A stretch of DNA of 64,000 bases, taken from Cephalotus follicularis. Taxonomy: Eukaryota > Streptophyta > Magnoliopsida > Oxalidales > Cephalotaceae. Below the pieces are notes generated by a model. It made no database searches and was not told the origin of the DNA. It was given only the letters and a program-made list of their open reading frames with translations. Shown here one piece after another: positions 20,430 through 31,213 of this stretch; position 1 is the first letter of the stretch, and every line of letters starts with the position of its first letter. The stretch spans positions 131,216-195,215 of the forward strand of contig BDDD01002120.1 of the NCBI GenBank assembly GCA_001972305.1, read 5' to 3'. The translations under genes and the position numbers were made by a program.

Positions 20430-22874
20430 TGTCACACCCCGTTTCCATAATAGACTCATAGTCGTATCAATTAACATATATAAATATTCAACTCATACGA
20501 ATTTATGATAAATTTAAAACTTTTCAATACATAACATCATTGCGGAAGCATTTTAACATAAGCTAAATACAAATAAGTAACATACATCACATACTGCATG
20601 TTACAATCGCAAAGTATCATCATAGTCAATTGTCTTCAAACGGAGCATGAACAATATTTAGTCGTTACACAAACTCATTATTACAATAACCAGTTTAAAC
20701 GTTTCTCAAAAGAAATTACAATTTAAAACTCCACTTTGCTTTCCCAAGCTCAACGGTGTCAATCCGCTGCATCAATCTGAAATTAATAGGGTTAGCCGAA
20801 TCCACTAGCTAAGTAGAGAAAACATCAATACACTTTGGGATCAATAATAATGAATGTCATGTAATGAATGCATTCGTGATGCAATACATAATATATCACA
20901 ATACATAATATATATGTATATGTGTCAATAGGAACGCCACTATGCCAAGTGGCTACAATCATACAATTCATCAATCATGTCACAAGGGACCAATCCAATC
21001 CAAATCAATCTAATCAAACAAAAAAAAATAAAAAAAAAACAAAAGGAAAAGGAAAACCAAAACAAAAAAAAGACCCAAAGAAAAAAAAACCAGACCAAAA
21101 CCCCCAATGACAATTCTGTCACGTGGCTAGCGCAGCATCAATCCAATCACTGTGGGAGACCCTAGCCAACTCCTGGCTCCTAGGCACACCATCCCGCCCC
21201 CGACCCTCAATGACAACTCCGTCACGTGGCCAACGCAGCATCAATCCAATCACAAACCATAAATCAATCCAAGTCAATCCATTTTCCAAGTAGTTTATGA
21301 GTTATAAATTACTTGAAACAATATATTTTCAAAATATATATGTCAATCCTTAAAATAGTTTGCAATCAGTTGGAAACTATTTTTGAATCCTTCGAAATAT
21401 GTACATTTCGTGTAAAATAATGATTTTCTTATAAATCAATAATGCACTTCCAAAATAGTAAAGCATTTTTGAAATCATATACAATTCAATCCACAATCCA
21501 ATCCATAGCAATATGCAATGCAAACATATGCTCAAATGCTTCTAGACTCATTTCGAGGTCAACGTACACTATCTAAGTGAAATCTTTCAAAGCAGTAGCT
21601 TAAGCATCGACGTTTAACTCATGGCGTCGACGCTTATGTCCTTTAAGCGAAGACGCTTTCATCCTTAGCGTCAGCGCTTAGTACAGAAGCCTTACGCGTC
21701 AGTATTAGTCTTTGGCGTCGATGCTTTGAGGTAGGAACCTCACACATCAACGTGTCCAATCATTCATCTTCTTTGTCTAACAGTCCAAAGAGTCGACGCT
21801 TATTCTTTAAGGTTAAAGAAAACCATACCATCTTCTTCAACGCGTCACAGAAACAGGGGAAACCAAAGCAATCCAAGCATGCAATCAAATCCAATATCAT
21901 ACCAAAACATGACATGCATGGCAGGTTAACATATCACAGTAACCCCAACACCAATCATGCCATTAACAGTCCACAATAACCATGCAATCATCAATGAATA
22001 TTCACCATTCTTGAACTCAAAATTGCATGTATAAATCCCCTACCTTTGATTCCAAGTTAGGAACCGAAAGTCCAACTCTTTGAGTTCCTGACCAGTGTCG
22101 TTTTGAGCTCCCCCGAAGCTCCAAGTCCAGGTTCAACCTCCAAACTCCAAAAGCTCTTAAACCAGGCCAACAATGGAGAATGACCCTCCTTTTCTCTCTT
22201 TCTCTTTTCTTTTCCTCCCATTGTTTCTCTCTTTTTCTCCTCTCTATTTCTTCCCTTTCTCTTTTCTTCTCAGTGTCGGTCGTAGGAGAGGAGGATGATA
22301 CGTTTTATGCATGTTTTCTCCCTTGTTTCTAGTACCCACACATGCATGGCGCTAGGTGTGTGCCATGCCTTCCCTCTCTCCTTCACCTACTACATGATAC
22401 CCATGTGTCATGCTCTCTCTTTCTCTTCAGTCACTGCAGGCCTAAGAATCAGGGGTGCATGTTGGAGGCGCCATCTCTGGCGCCATAATGCGCTCTACAA
22501 GAGTCAACACCTGCCCCCTTGCACGTTTCCTGACAGTGTTTAAACATGTATGGCATTCGACATTAAGCATCGCCCGTTATACCATAGCTTCGACACTTCA
22601 CCCATTTTGCCTATTGGTGTCGACGCTTTTACTTGGCGTAGACGCCTTGCGTGCATGTGTTTGACGTACACATTTGCATTCCTTGGCGTCGACGCTTTGG
22701 TTCTAGGCGTTGACGCTTAGGCCAGTTTCTTGCATTTAATTCAACATACTCCTCTTAACATTCCTTACCCAATTGCAACATTATAAATTGGAAAATCCAT
22801 TATTTCTCATTAATCGTGATAACTTTACAATGAGAATTACAATAACACATTTAATGGAAATTCTGGGCATTACA
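20430..22874 (-). mobile_element. 2.4-kb solo LTR of a Del/Tekay-type element
   Basis: Begins TGTCACACCCCG and ends GGGCATTACA on the plus strand, with perfect 5-bp TSDs GGCAC at 20425-20429 and 22875-22879. On the minus strand it starts TGTAATGCCC, like other chromovirus LTRs here. No internal domain. It contains an A-rich tract at 21016-21100 and two clusters of GCGTCGACGC-like palindromes (21604-21800 and 22555-22715). A short ORF at 22295-22543 crosses these repeats and has no protein similarity. Confidence 0.9.
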
Positions 22875-23565
22875 GGCACACAGCTCAAGGATCAGAAAAA
22901 TAGTTGTCGATCGGTCCATCGATGCTAGCTAATGTGAGTCTCAAATCCCACCTTTTCTGGTTGGCACTCAACTCTAAAAAGAAACTAACTACCTAGGTGG
23001 CACACAGCTCTAAGTTAATCACAAAGATGGACTAAGCACTTTTTATAGACTCTCCCATACCCTTACTATGACATCTTTAGATCCTGAGAAGAAACCCGAC
23101 CATAACTTTACACGGGCCTTGTCACACCCTAAAACATGGGTGGACCCCACAATCCGACAAGTGGCAGGTCGTCTATGAATCACTATTATCATTTTCCACA
23201 ATATGCAACAAATTTAAAACTTTATTAGAGCAAGCATGCGGATATATAACAATAAAGTTAACTCACATGGATAGACCCAAAATGTATACATTAATATGTC
23301 CTTTCTCATATCAAATGCACAGCCACAATCTGGCAGGTCAATTAAAACTGTTTACAACATTCTTAAACAATAAGGTAGGAAGAAGAAGTTGTTCTGCTAA
23401 AAAAGTCCTTACTCTGAGCTTTGGCCCAACTGCTCTCTACAGTGCGTCTCCTGTACTTGAACCTGACCCAACTAGTTTACGTTTCCCTGCGTTCGACCCG
23501 TTACTGCATGATCCGTGCACTTGCGGCTATAAATTTTAAAATATCATATTCTTTTTACGTGAGCA
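22746..23565. repeat. Extra copy of solo-LTR end, flank and LTR start (820-bp period)
   Basis: 22746-23470 is repeated nearly base for base at 23566-24290. The unit spans the end of the solo LTR, 245 bases of host LTR, the GGCCT target site and the first ~350 bases of the chromovirus LTR. The first copy then breaks into about 95 unrelated bases (23471-23565) before the second begins. Only the second copy continues into a complete LTR. Confidence 0.85.
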
Positions 23566-23939
23566 ATACTCCTCTTAACATTCCTTACCCAATTGCAATA
23601 TTATAAATTGGAAAATCCATCATTTCTCATTAATCGTGATAACTTTACAATGAGAATTACAATAACACATTTAATGAAAATTCTGGGCATTACAGGCACA
23701 CAACTCAAGGATCAGAAAAACAGTTGTCTATCGGTCCATCGATGCTAGCTAACGTGAGTCTCAAATCCCACCTTTTCTGGTTGGCACTCAACTCTAAAAA
23801 GAAACTAACTACCTAGGTGGTACACAGCTCTAAGTTAATCACAAAGATTGACTAAGCACTTTTTATAGACTCTCCCATACCCTTACTATGACATCTTTAG
23901 ATCTTGAGAAGAAACCCGGCCATAACTTTACACGGGCCT

Positions 23940-26261
23940 TGTCATGCCCTAAACCATGGGTGGACCCCACAATCTGACAAGTGGCAGGTCATCTATGAAT
24001 CACTATTATCATTTTCCACAATATGAAACAAATTTAAAACTTTATTAGAGCAAGCATGCGGATATATAACAATAAAGTTAACTCACGTGGATAGACCCAA
24101 AATGTATACATTAATATGTCCTTTCTCATATCAAATGCACAGCCACAATCTGGCAGGTCAATTAAAACTGTTTACAACATTCTTAAACAATAAGGTAGGA
24201 AGAAGAAGTTGTTCTGCTAAAAAAGTCCTTACTCTGAGCTTTGGCCCAACTGCTCTCTACAGTGTGTCTCCTGTACTTGAACCTGACCCATTTCAAGAAT
24301 GGGCCAGCAACTCATGGTTGTGTAGGGAATATAATATATGCACAAATGTATACAGAGTATGAGATGCATGAAATCCAGCAGCAATAACCCAAAACATCAC
24401 AAGTCATCATTCATATCAATACAGAGTCCTTATAAGTCCTCATCGGTCTCCTCTGCCGAGATAGCAAACCATAATCAAACTAACTTAGGACATATACAAA
24501 CTCTTCTCTGCTTTCTCTATCGAAGTAGCAGACTACTATGAGGTCTCCTCGGCTTACGGTAGCATCATATATGTACTATACACTACTCTATTGTAGTTGA
24601 TCATTACCCTCGTCTACGCACTGCTTGTGCTATAGAGGAGGGAATTTAGATAATACTTCGCCTGGCTAATTCTTCCTCTTAATGCTAGTCTCTTTAGAAC
24701 AGTGACCTTATGGGATTAATCACAGATGATGACCTTTTATGGTTCATCTCAATTGGTGACCCTTATGGCTCATCTCAGTCAGTAACCCTTATGGCTAATC
24801 TCGGTCGGTGATCCTTTATGTCTAATCTCAGTTGGTGATCCTGTGGGTCATCTCAGTCGTAAAGCCTTTGTAGGTCATCTCAATTGGTGATTTCCCAAAG
24901 GTATAATCCCAATGGTTTCCCCTTATGGGTGCATCACAAACGGTGACCCTTGGTTCATCTCGGTCGGTGACCCGCGTACGGTTCATCTCAGTCGGTGACC
25001 CTTTTGGGTCATCTCAATCTGTGAGTCCCAGGGCTATATATACATACATATGAGTATATATACATATGTGTGTGTGTGTGTGTGTCATACTAAGTGACCA
25101 ACTTCCCATTCCTTCATGACATAGCAGAGGATAGGAGTAAGTATATCACCAGGCTCATCAATATCAAGTAAGCCCTGAGACCCTACAGGTCTTTAACTAT
25201 GAAACTCTATTGGTCAGAGAAGGTTTCACCTAGGCATATCAAACAAGGTTCACCTAGGCTACACAGTCTTAGTGTTATCATAAGTCCTTATGTCAGACAA
25301 CGAGTTTTGTGCTCTGCCACTATTACGAGGTTTGCCTCTAGACCCTTAGGTCTAACTTCTAGTACGTGGTCTACCTTCTATAGCCTTGAGGAATCGTCTG
25401 CTCGACAGTCATGAGGACTGGTCTGCTCTGTAGCCATAAGGACTGGTCTGCTCTATAGCCATTGGGAGCTCTGACCTCCTATTATGAAGTCTAGCTCTAA
25501 CGCAAAGCGCCGACGCTCTAATTGGAAGCATCAATAGTCCACAGACTTTGCAGACATCCATATATACCTGCTAATCCTCTCATTGACAACTGAAGTCTAG
25601 ACATGCAATCTAACACTTGATCCAAAGGAATCATAAGTCCCAGTGATAAACTCCAACTCATAATAGCTTAGGGAAATCCTTCATCGATCATCTAGTCCTA
25701 ATTTAGCAGTTTACGCTAGCATAGACTAGCAATTCATATCAGTGAATCCCAACAGATTATACTAGATCAATTAGACAGTTCATAGTAGCATCATTTATCA
25801 ATTCATATAAGTATACATCATTTAAGGCAACATTATGTCTGAAAGCAAAGCATATAAATAAAGCCTATCTCGATAAATGTCGAGTTATAGCTCTGAAATA
25901 GCTCCGTTGCTAAAACTTAGATCTGTATTTCCTTCTCCTCTTGATTCAGCACCATGCGACTTGATATCTTCGGCGTTCCTCACTAGATCGAGCTGTTTCT
26001 TTCTCTTTCACTCTCTCTTTTTCTCTAGAACTGAAGGCTTGAATGAATGCCTGAATGAGAGGGTCGACATACATATCTAAGCATTTCTTGGGCGAAGAAT
26101 CTAGAGACTTGTCCCATGACTTCATAGTAGCCGGGCTCAAACCTTTTTGAAATTGTAGGACATCATTTAGTCGGCCCAACAAGAGAATAATTCATCAAGC
26201 CCAAAAATTGTCATTATCCAATATATATATACAACCATTACATATAATTCTGGGGCTTACA
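23940..26261 (-). repeat. Element 3 3' LTR (left)
   Basis: 2322 bp, TGTCATGCCC to GGGGCTTACA on the plus strand. It carries about ten degenerate copies of a 27-30-base unit (GGTGACCCTTATGGCTCATC-like) at about 24719-25022, a (GT)n tract near 25066-25085 and GGTCTGCTCTGTAGCCAT-type repeats at about 25410-25465. Confidence 0.9.
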
Positions 26262-26278
26262 TCCCCATCCCCCCCCCC
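26262..26278 (-). other. Polypurine tract of element 3
   Basis: The minus strand reads as a G run followed by GGATGGGGA, directly before the LTR start TGTAAGCCCC. The position and composition are right for a plus-strand primer. Confidence 0.8.
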
Positions 26279-26311
26279 TGTAGAGAAATCTCATCCCGAG
26301 ATTCCCTAAGG

Positions 26312-26728
26312 TTAAAACAAGTGAGGGTACAATGCTTTCATTTCTTCCTCACGCTCCCGGGTAGCTTCTTCAAAACCATGGTACTGCCACAATACTTTCA
26401 CCAATGGGATGGTCTTGCTTCTTAGCTGTTTAACTCTACGATCAAGGATTTTGATAGGTATCTCTTCGAAGCTGAACTCCGTGCTCAACTCCAATGGCTC
26501 CCACTGAAGTATGTGAGAAGGATCTGGATGGTACTTCCTCAGCATTAAGACATGGAAAACGTTATGCACTTCAGATAAACTAGGCGATAAGGTGAGCCTG
26601 TAGGTGACTGCGCCAACCCTTTCGAGGATCTCGAAGGGTCCTATAAATCGAGGGGCTAACTTCCATTTCTTGCCAAACCTCATGATTCCTTTATTCGGTG
26701 AGACTTTGAGGAATACATGGTCATCCAC
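26312..26728 (-). pseudogene. Integrase C-terminus with chromodomain, element 3
   Basis: About 138 codons. The first part is the integrase C-terminal fold (KLAPRFIGPFEILERVGAVT and LSEVHNVFHVLMLRKY). It is followed by a chromodomain-like segment (IPIKILDRRVKQLRSKTIPL, then KVLWQYHGFEEATREREEEM) ending at the stop at 26312. Chromodomains of this class are thought to guide integration to heterochromatin. A stop upstream separates it from the rest of integrase. Confidence 0.85.
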
Positions 26729-26816
26729 TAAGAACTCAAACTCTCACCTACGATGATCTGCATAACTCTTCTGTCTGCTTTGGACTGTTAAAAATCTTTC
26801 TCTAATTCGTTGTCTA

Positions 26817-27680
26817 CTACACTAGCTTTGGTCCTAATAGACTATGTTCGCCAACTTCAAACCAACAAATTGGGGTTCTACATTTTCGTCCAAAGAGAGC
26901 CTCGAATGGTGTCATTCCTATAATGGCATGATAAATGTTATTATATGAGAACTCTACTAACGACATGTGTTCATCCCAAATGCCACCCCAATTCATCACG
27001 CATGCTCATAGCATGTCTTCCAAAGTCTGGATAGACCACTAAGACTGACCATCAGTCCAGGGATGAAAAGCTGTGCTAAAATTCAATTGGGTACCAAATA
27101 CTAATTGCAGTTTCTTCCAAAACCAAGATGTGAACCGGGGGTCCTTGTCGGACACCACGCTGATTGGTACTCCATAGAGCCTAACAATCTGTCCCACATA
27201 CAAGGTTACTAACTGTTCAAGAGAATAAGTCATCTTGATAGCTAGAAAATGTGCAGATTTAGTAAAGCGGTCCACGATTACCAATATGGCATCACGGTTA
27301 GACCTTGTTCTTGGAAATCCTGTTACAAAATCCAAGGTGATATGTTCCCATTTCCATTGTGCCACAAGTAATGGTTGGAGCAACCCAGCTGGTCTCTGGT
27401 GTTCTGCCTTGATTTATTGACATGTCAGGCAGGAATCAACGTACTCATCTATCTCTCTTTTCATGTTACTCCATAAGTAGTTGAGCTTTAGGTCTCGATA
27501 CATCTTGGTACTCCTCGGATGTACCGAGAAACTGGATCGAGGGACCTGTGACAGAAGCTCATCCTTCAATTCTTTACTGTTGGGAACACAAACTCTATCT
27601 TGATATATGATCAATCCATCACCATGAATTGAGAACTTAGGTTTTAAACCTCCTTGATCATTCAATTCCATCTTAAGCAA
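26817..27680 (-). pseudogene. Integrase core of element 3
   Basis: Three open pieces. 27414-27680 ends in the zinc-binding C-x2-C (VDSCLTCQ). 27039-27383 holds two catalytic Asp positions (ITLDFVTGFP and VVSDKDPRF). 26817-26999 holds the MTPFEALFGRKCRTPICW segment. The codon that should encode the catalytic Glu after DGQS is TAG at 27039-27041, so the active site is destroyed by a stop. Confidence 0.85.
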
Positions 27681-27683
27681 ACT

Positions 27684-28211
27684 TCAATCCATCCCTTGGG
27701 CTTCTCTAATCCTATTCAATAACCATGGACGTGCCTGAATCTGGCTGATCGTTAAGCAAGCTAACCGGTGACTCAAAGTATCTGCAACCACATTAGCTTC
27801 GCCTGGATGGTACTGTATTTCACAGTTATAATCATTTAGTAATTCCATACATCTCCTTTGCCTCATGTTCAGGTCTTTCTGGGAGAAAAGGTGTTTCAAG
27901 CTTTTTTGATATGTGAATACATCAAACTTCATGCCATACAAATAATCCCTCAATTTGCGTAATGCAAAAATTATCGCTACCAACTCGAGATCATGAGTTG
28001 GATAATTCTCTTCATGCGGCTTTAACTTACTTGAGGCATAAGTAATCACCTTTCCACTCTGCATAAGGACACATCCCAAACCATTTCCAGATGCGTCACT
28101 ATATACAACAAAGCCTTCGTTGCCCTCTGGCAAGGCCAAAATTGGTGCAGAAACCAGACAATGATTTAGTTCCTGGAAGCTCCATTCACAATCATCATCA
28201 CATGTAAACAC
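27684..28211 (-). pseudogene. RNase H of element 3
   Basis: Ty3-type RNase H with [15 protein letters not shown] (first Asp), [20 protein letters not shown] (Glu) and VVADTLSHR (last Asp). The middle acidic position is Tyr ([11 protein letters not shown]) where the family has Asp, so catalysis is probably lost. A stop separates it from RT at about 28212-28220. Confidence 0.87.
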
Positions 28212-28220
28212 TGTATGTTT

Positions 28221-29207
28221 CTACATTAAATGGGTTAGAGGTGTGGCAATCCGTGAGAATCCTTCAACAAAATGACGATAATAACCCGCTAAACCTAAGA
28301 AACTCTGGATTCCTGTCAAGTTAGTTAGTCTTTTCCAGTCTCTTATTGCTTCTATCTTTGTTGGATCCACCGATAAACCGGCTCTAGAAATAACATGACC
28401 AAAAAAAGCCACATCTGATAGCCAAAATTCACATTTATTAAACTTGACATACAACCGATGTTTTCTCAGAATCTGCAATGCCAAGTGCAAAAGCTCTCTA
28501 TGTTCTTCCATGGACTTGGAATACACCAGGATATCATAAATCAAAACCACAATAAACTGGTCAAGATACGGGCTAAACACCCTGTTCATCAAGCTCATGA
28601 ATGCGGCAAGGGCTTTAGTTATTCCAAACGGAATTTCTACAAACTCATAGTGCCCATATCGTGACCTGAAAGCTGTCTTTGGAATGTCTTCAGCTCTAAC
28701 TCTGAGCTGATGATACCCTGATCTCAAATCTAGTTTGGAGAATACAGATGATCCTCGCAACTGGTCAAACAACTCATCAATGTGTGGCAGCGGGTATTTG
28801 TTCTTAACAGTAGCCTTGTTAAGCTGACGATAATTAATGCACATACGCAAGGATCCATCCTTCTTTTTGACAACTAGGACCGGTGCTCCCCATGGTGAAA
28901 CACTCGGTCTGATAAAGCTTTTATCGAGTAATTCCTGTAATTAGACTTTTAATTCTTTCAATTCATGAGGGGCCATGAGATACGGAGCTCTCAATATGGG
29001 TGTTGTCCCTGATAAGAGATCTATGGTAAACTCCATATCTCTCTCAGGAGGTAAGGACGTCAACTCTTCCGGAAACACATCCGGATACTTGTAAACAACT
29101 GGTACATCCTCTAACTTCGGTGTCCATTTCCTGCCATCTATCACATGTGCTAGATAAACACTACAACCTTGTCTCAGAAGCCTGTCAGCCTGAATAGCAG
29201 AAATCAT
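28221..29207 (-). pseudogene. Reverse transcriptase of element 3
   Basis: The N-terminal linker (28941-29207) carries the DVFPEELTSLPPERDMEF segment that precedes RT in chromoviruses. The RT palm (28221-28850) shows [35 protein letters not shown] and a [16 protein letters not shown] block. The catalytic pair is damaged: the motif reads [12 protein letters not shown], with Tyr where the first Asp of the xxDD box belongs. The two parts are separated by stops. Confidence 0.88.
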
Positions 29208-29246
29208 CTGAACTGACTAGGGTTCTAAGGTTCCAACAAATAAGAA

Positions 29247-29669
29247 CTAAGACTGGCCTGGCATGCTGAAGGTTACAACGTTCCTATGACAATCCACATA
29301 AGCATAGTGTGCCAATAACCAATCCATTCCAAGAATGACATCCAGTTCTCCCATCGACAATACTATAAGATCAACCATCAAAACACAACCGACGATCTTG
29401 AAGGCACAAGACCTGCACACCCATTCAGAGTAAACAGTTTCTCCAAATGGGGTGCTAACCTCCATAGTAAAAGATAAAGGCTCAGGTTCTACCTCAATAT
29501 GGCATAAGAAATGCATAGCAATATAAGAATGAGATGAACCCGGATCTATAAGGGTCTGTGCCATATGTTGGGATATAGAAATGGTACCTCCGATAACTGA
29601 AGCCAAACTTGTTGTGGATCTCTGATCCATGACATATACTCTACCCTGTAAAGTAGGTACCGACTCCAT
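29247..29669 (-). pseudogene. Aspartic protease of element 3
   Basis: The retropepsin-like region carries LIDPGSSHSYI at the active site (the DPG variant is common in this lineage) and the VILGMDWL block near the C-terminus, ending in VDCHRNVVTF. Open for 140 codons but separated by a stop from RT downstream. Confidence 0.85.
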
Positions 29670-30090
29670 GGGTTGTATTCCATAGTCTCCTCACCCCATA
29701 GAGGGTGAATTGGCACTAGGTCAACCTAGATGCTACCATCCAGAACCAAGGCTATGCTGTGATCCTCTATGCGATCGGGCCAAACTCTGACTTGGTTGAT
29801 TTCCTGATCCATATATGTTGCGAGGGCAGTCCGCTGTCATATGATCCAAGATCCACAAACCATGCACCTACTGTCTTTCCACCAACAATCATCCAAGGCA
29901 TGGTTTGTGCACTAGAAATACATGCATGGTCAAAAGGAACTTGGCTGCTATCAACGGGAAGCCCAAAGTGCCCTTCATGTGATGGTAATCTCTCCTGGTC
30001 TCTACGCCAAGAGCCACGACCTCATCTCCTCTGTTGGGAACCATGAGACTTCCCTCCAAATCTTAAGGGACCAGATGGACTACCGATACT

Positions 30091-31049
30091 TTAAGGAGAT
30101 CCACCTTGACAAGGGCTGCTGCTACCTATAGTCTTCTGGGATTTACTACTACTCCCAGAACTACGACCTGATTGCCATCCTGAAGAAGCAGGCCTGTTAC
30201 GACAAGTATGGATCCTCAAGTTCCATAGTTCTTTAGCTACTACTTCAACATCTCTAGCTTTGCTAGCCAGTTCAAAGAAAGATCTCAATCGGAGAGGCAC
30301 TAGTTTCTGCCTGATATCGGGTCTAAGCCCGCCAAGGAATCTCTTGGCCTTCCTTGCTTATGTGCCCACCATATAAGGAGCTATCCTCGATAACTCAATC
30401 AACTTGGTCCCGTAATGGAACACTGTCATATCGCCATGAGTTAGGCTAAGAAATTCAGCTTCTCTTTTATCAACTTCGACCTCAGGGTAGTACCTTTAAT
30501 TAAATTATGCTCTAAACATATTCAAGGAATTTGGTATTCCTAATTCTTCCCAGGTGGTCTCAACCATCCTCCACCAATGCTCCCCTTCGCCTTGTAGCAT
30601 ATAGGTGGTAAAAGCAGCCTTCTTGGAATCCAAAACCCTAAGACCTTGAAAATATTCTTTATTTGCATAAGCCATCTTTCAGTGGAAACATAATCGGGTA
30701 ACCCTATAAATACCAGAGGATTTAACCTAAAAAATCGGACTAAGGGGTCCTCCTTAGGTGTAGCTCGATCCACTGATCTCCTTGCTACTTTTGTACGCCT
30801 AACTGACCTTACAGCAGTAGTTTGTTCTGTTGCAACCATTTGCCTTTGCATGAATTCATTCATCTGGGTCATCATTGAATGCATCTCTCCAATGTAATAT
30901 CTAGGTTCTTCTTAAGCATGAGCAGTGATGTCTGCTTCTTGGGCCACATTTACTTCTTCTTGTTCTTTACTAATTCTATTGGCTAGGGTGCGTCGGGTCG
31001 ACGACCTGGTCCCAACTCTTCTTGCAGCTCCTCTTCGTCTTCCTTCCAT
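30091..31049 (-). pseudogene. Gag of element 3
   Basis: The likely start is the ATG at 31047-31049. An Arg-rich N-terminus is followed by a stop near 30915. The capsid region at 30540-30884 (VRFFRLNPLVFIGLPDYVST and ERWLMQIKNIFKVLGF) then breaks. The C-terminal gag part is at 30091-30300 (LRLRSFFELASKARDVE), with a decayed zinc-knuckle region beyond. Several frameshifts and stops. Confidence 0.8.
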
Positions 31050-31192
31050 TCCAACCTTATATAAGAGAAAAAGGGTCAATATCCGCTTATCATATCAGTG
31101 ACTCCAAAATAATTAAAGCAGTACTTAATCTAATCAATCATTCACAATTATGACTGCCAAGGACCCTATCTTGGCATATCCAGCATAGAACG

Positions 31193-31206
31193 GCACCCTG
31201 ATACCA
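31193..31206 (-). other. tRNA-iMet-type primer-binding site, element 3
   Basis: On the minus strand TGGTATCAGGGTGC starts 7 bases after the 5' LTR end. The first eight bases match the usual complement of the initiator tRNA 3' end. Confidence 0.8.
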
Positions 31207-31213
31207 CCTTAAC

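Noticed and set aside
20922..21165. Lys/Asn/Gln-rich ORFs over an A-rich tract
   Set aside because: Translation of a low-complexity A-rich run inside a solo LTR, with matching junk on the other strand.
23471..23565. 95-base filler as a new small element
   Set aside because: No inverted ends or duplication; the CGTTCGACCCGTTACTGCA-like text looks like a retroelement leader scrap, but one copy gives no boundary evidence.
25066..25085. GT-repeat as a regulatory Z-DNA element
   Set aside because: Plain microsatellite inside an LTR; the partner LTR has a different AT-rich repeat at the same place.
26312..31049. Possible endogenous pararetrovirus from the RT/RNase H run
   Set aside because: Flanking LTRs with a GGCCT duplication, an integrase and a chromodomain show a Ty3/gypsy chromovirus.
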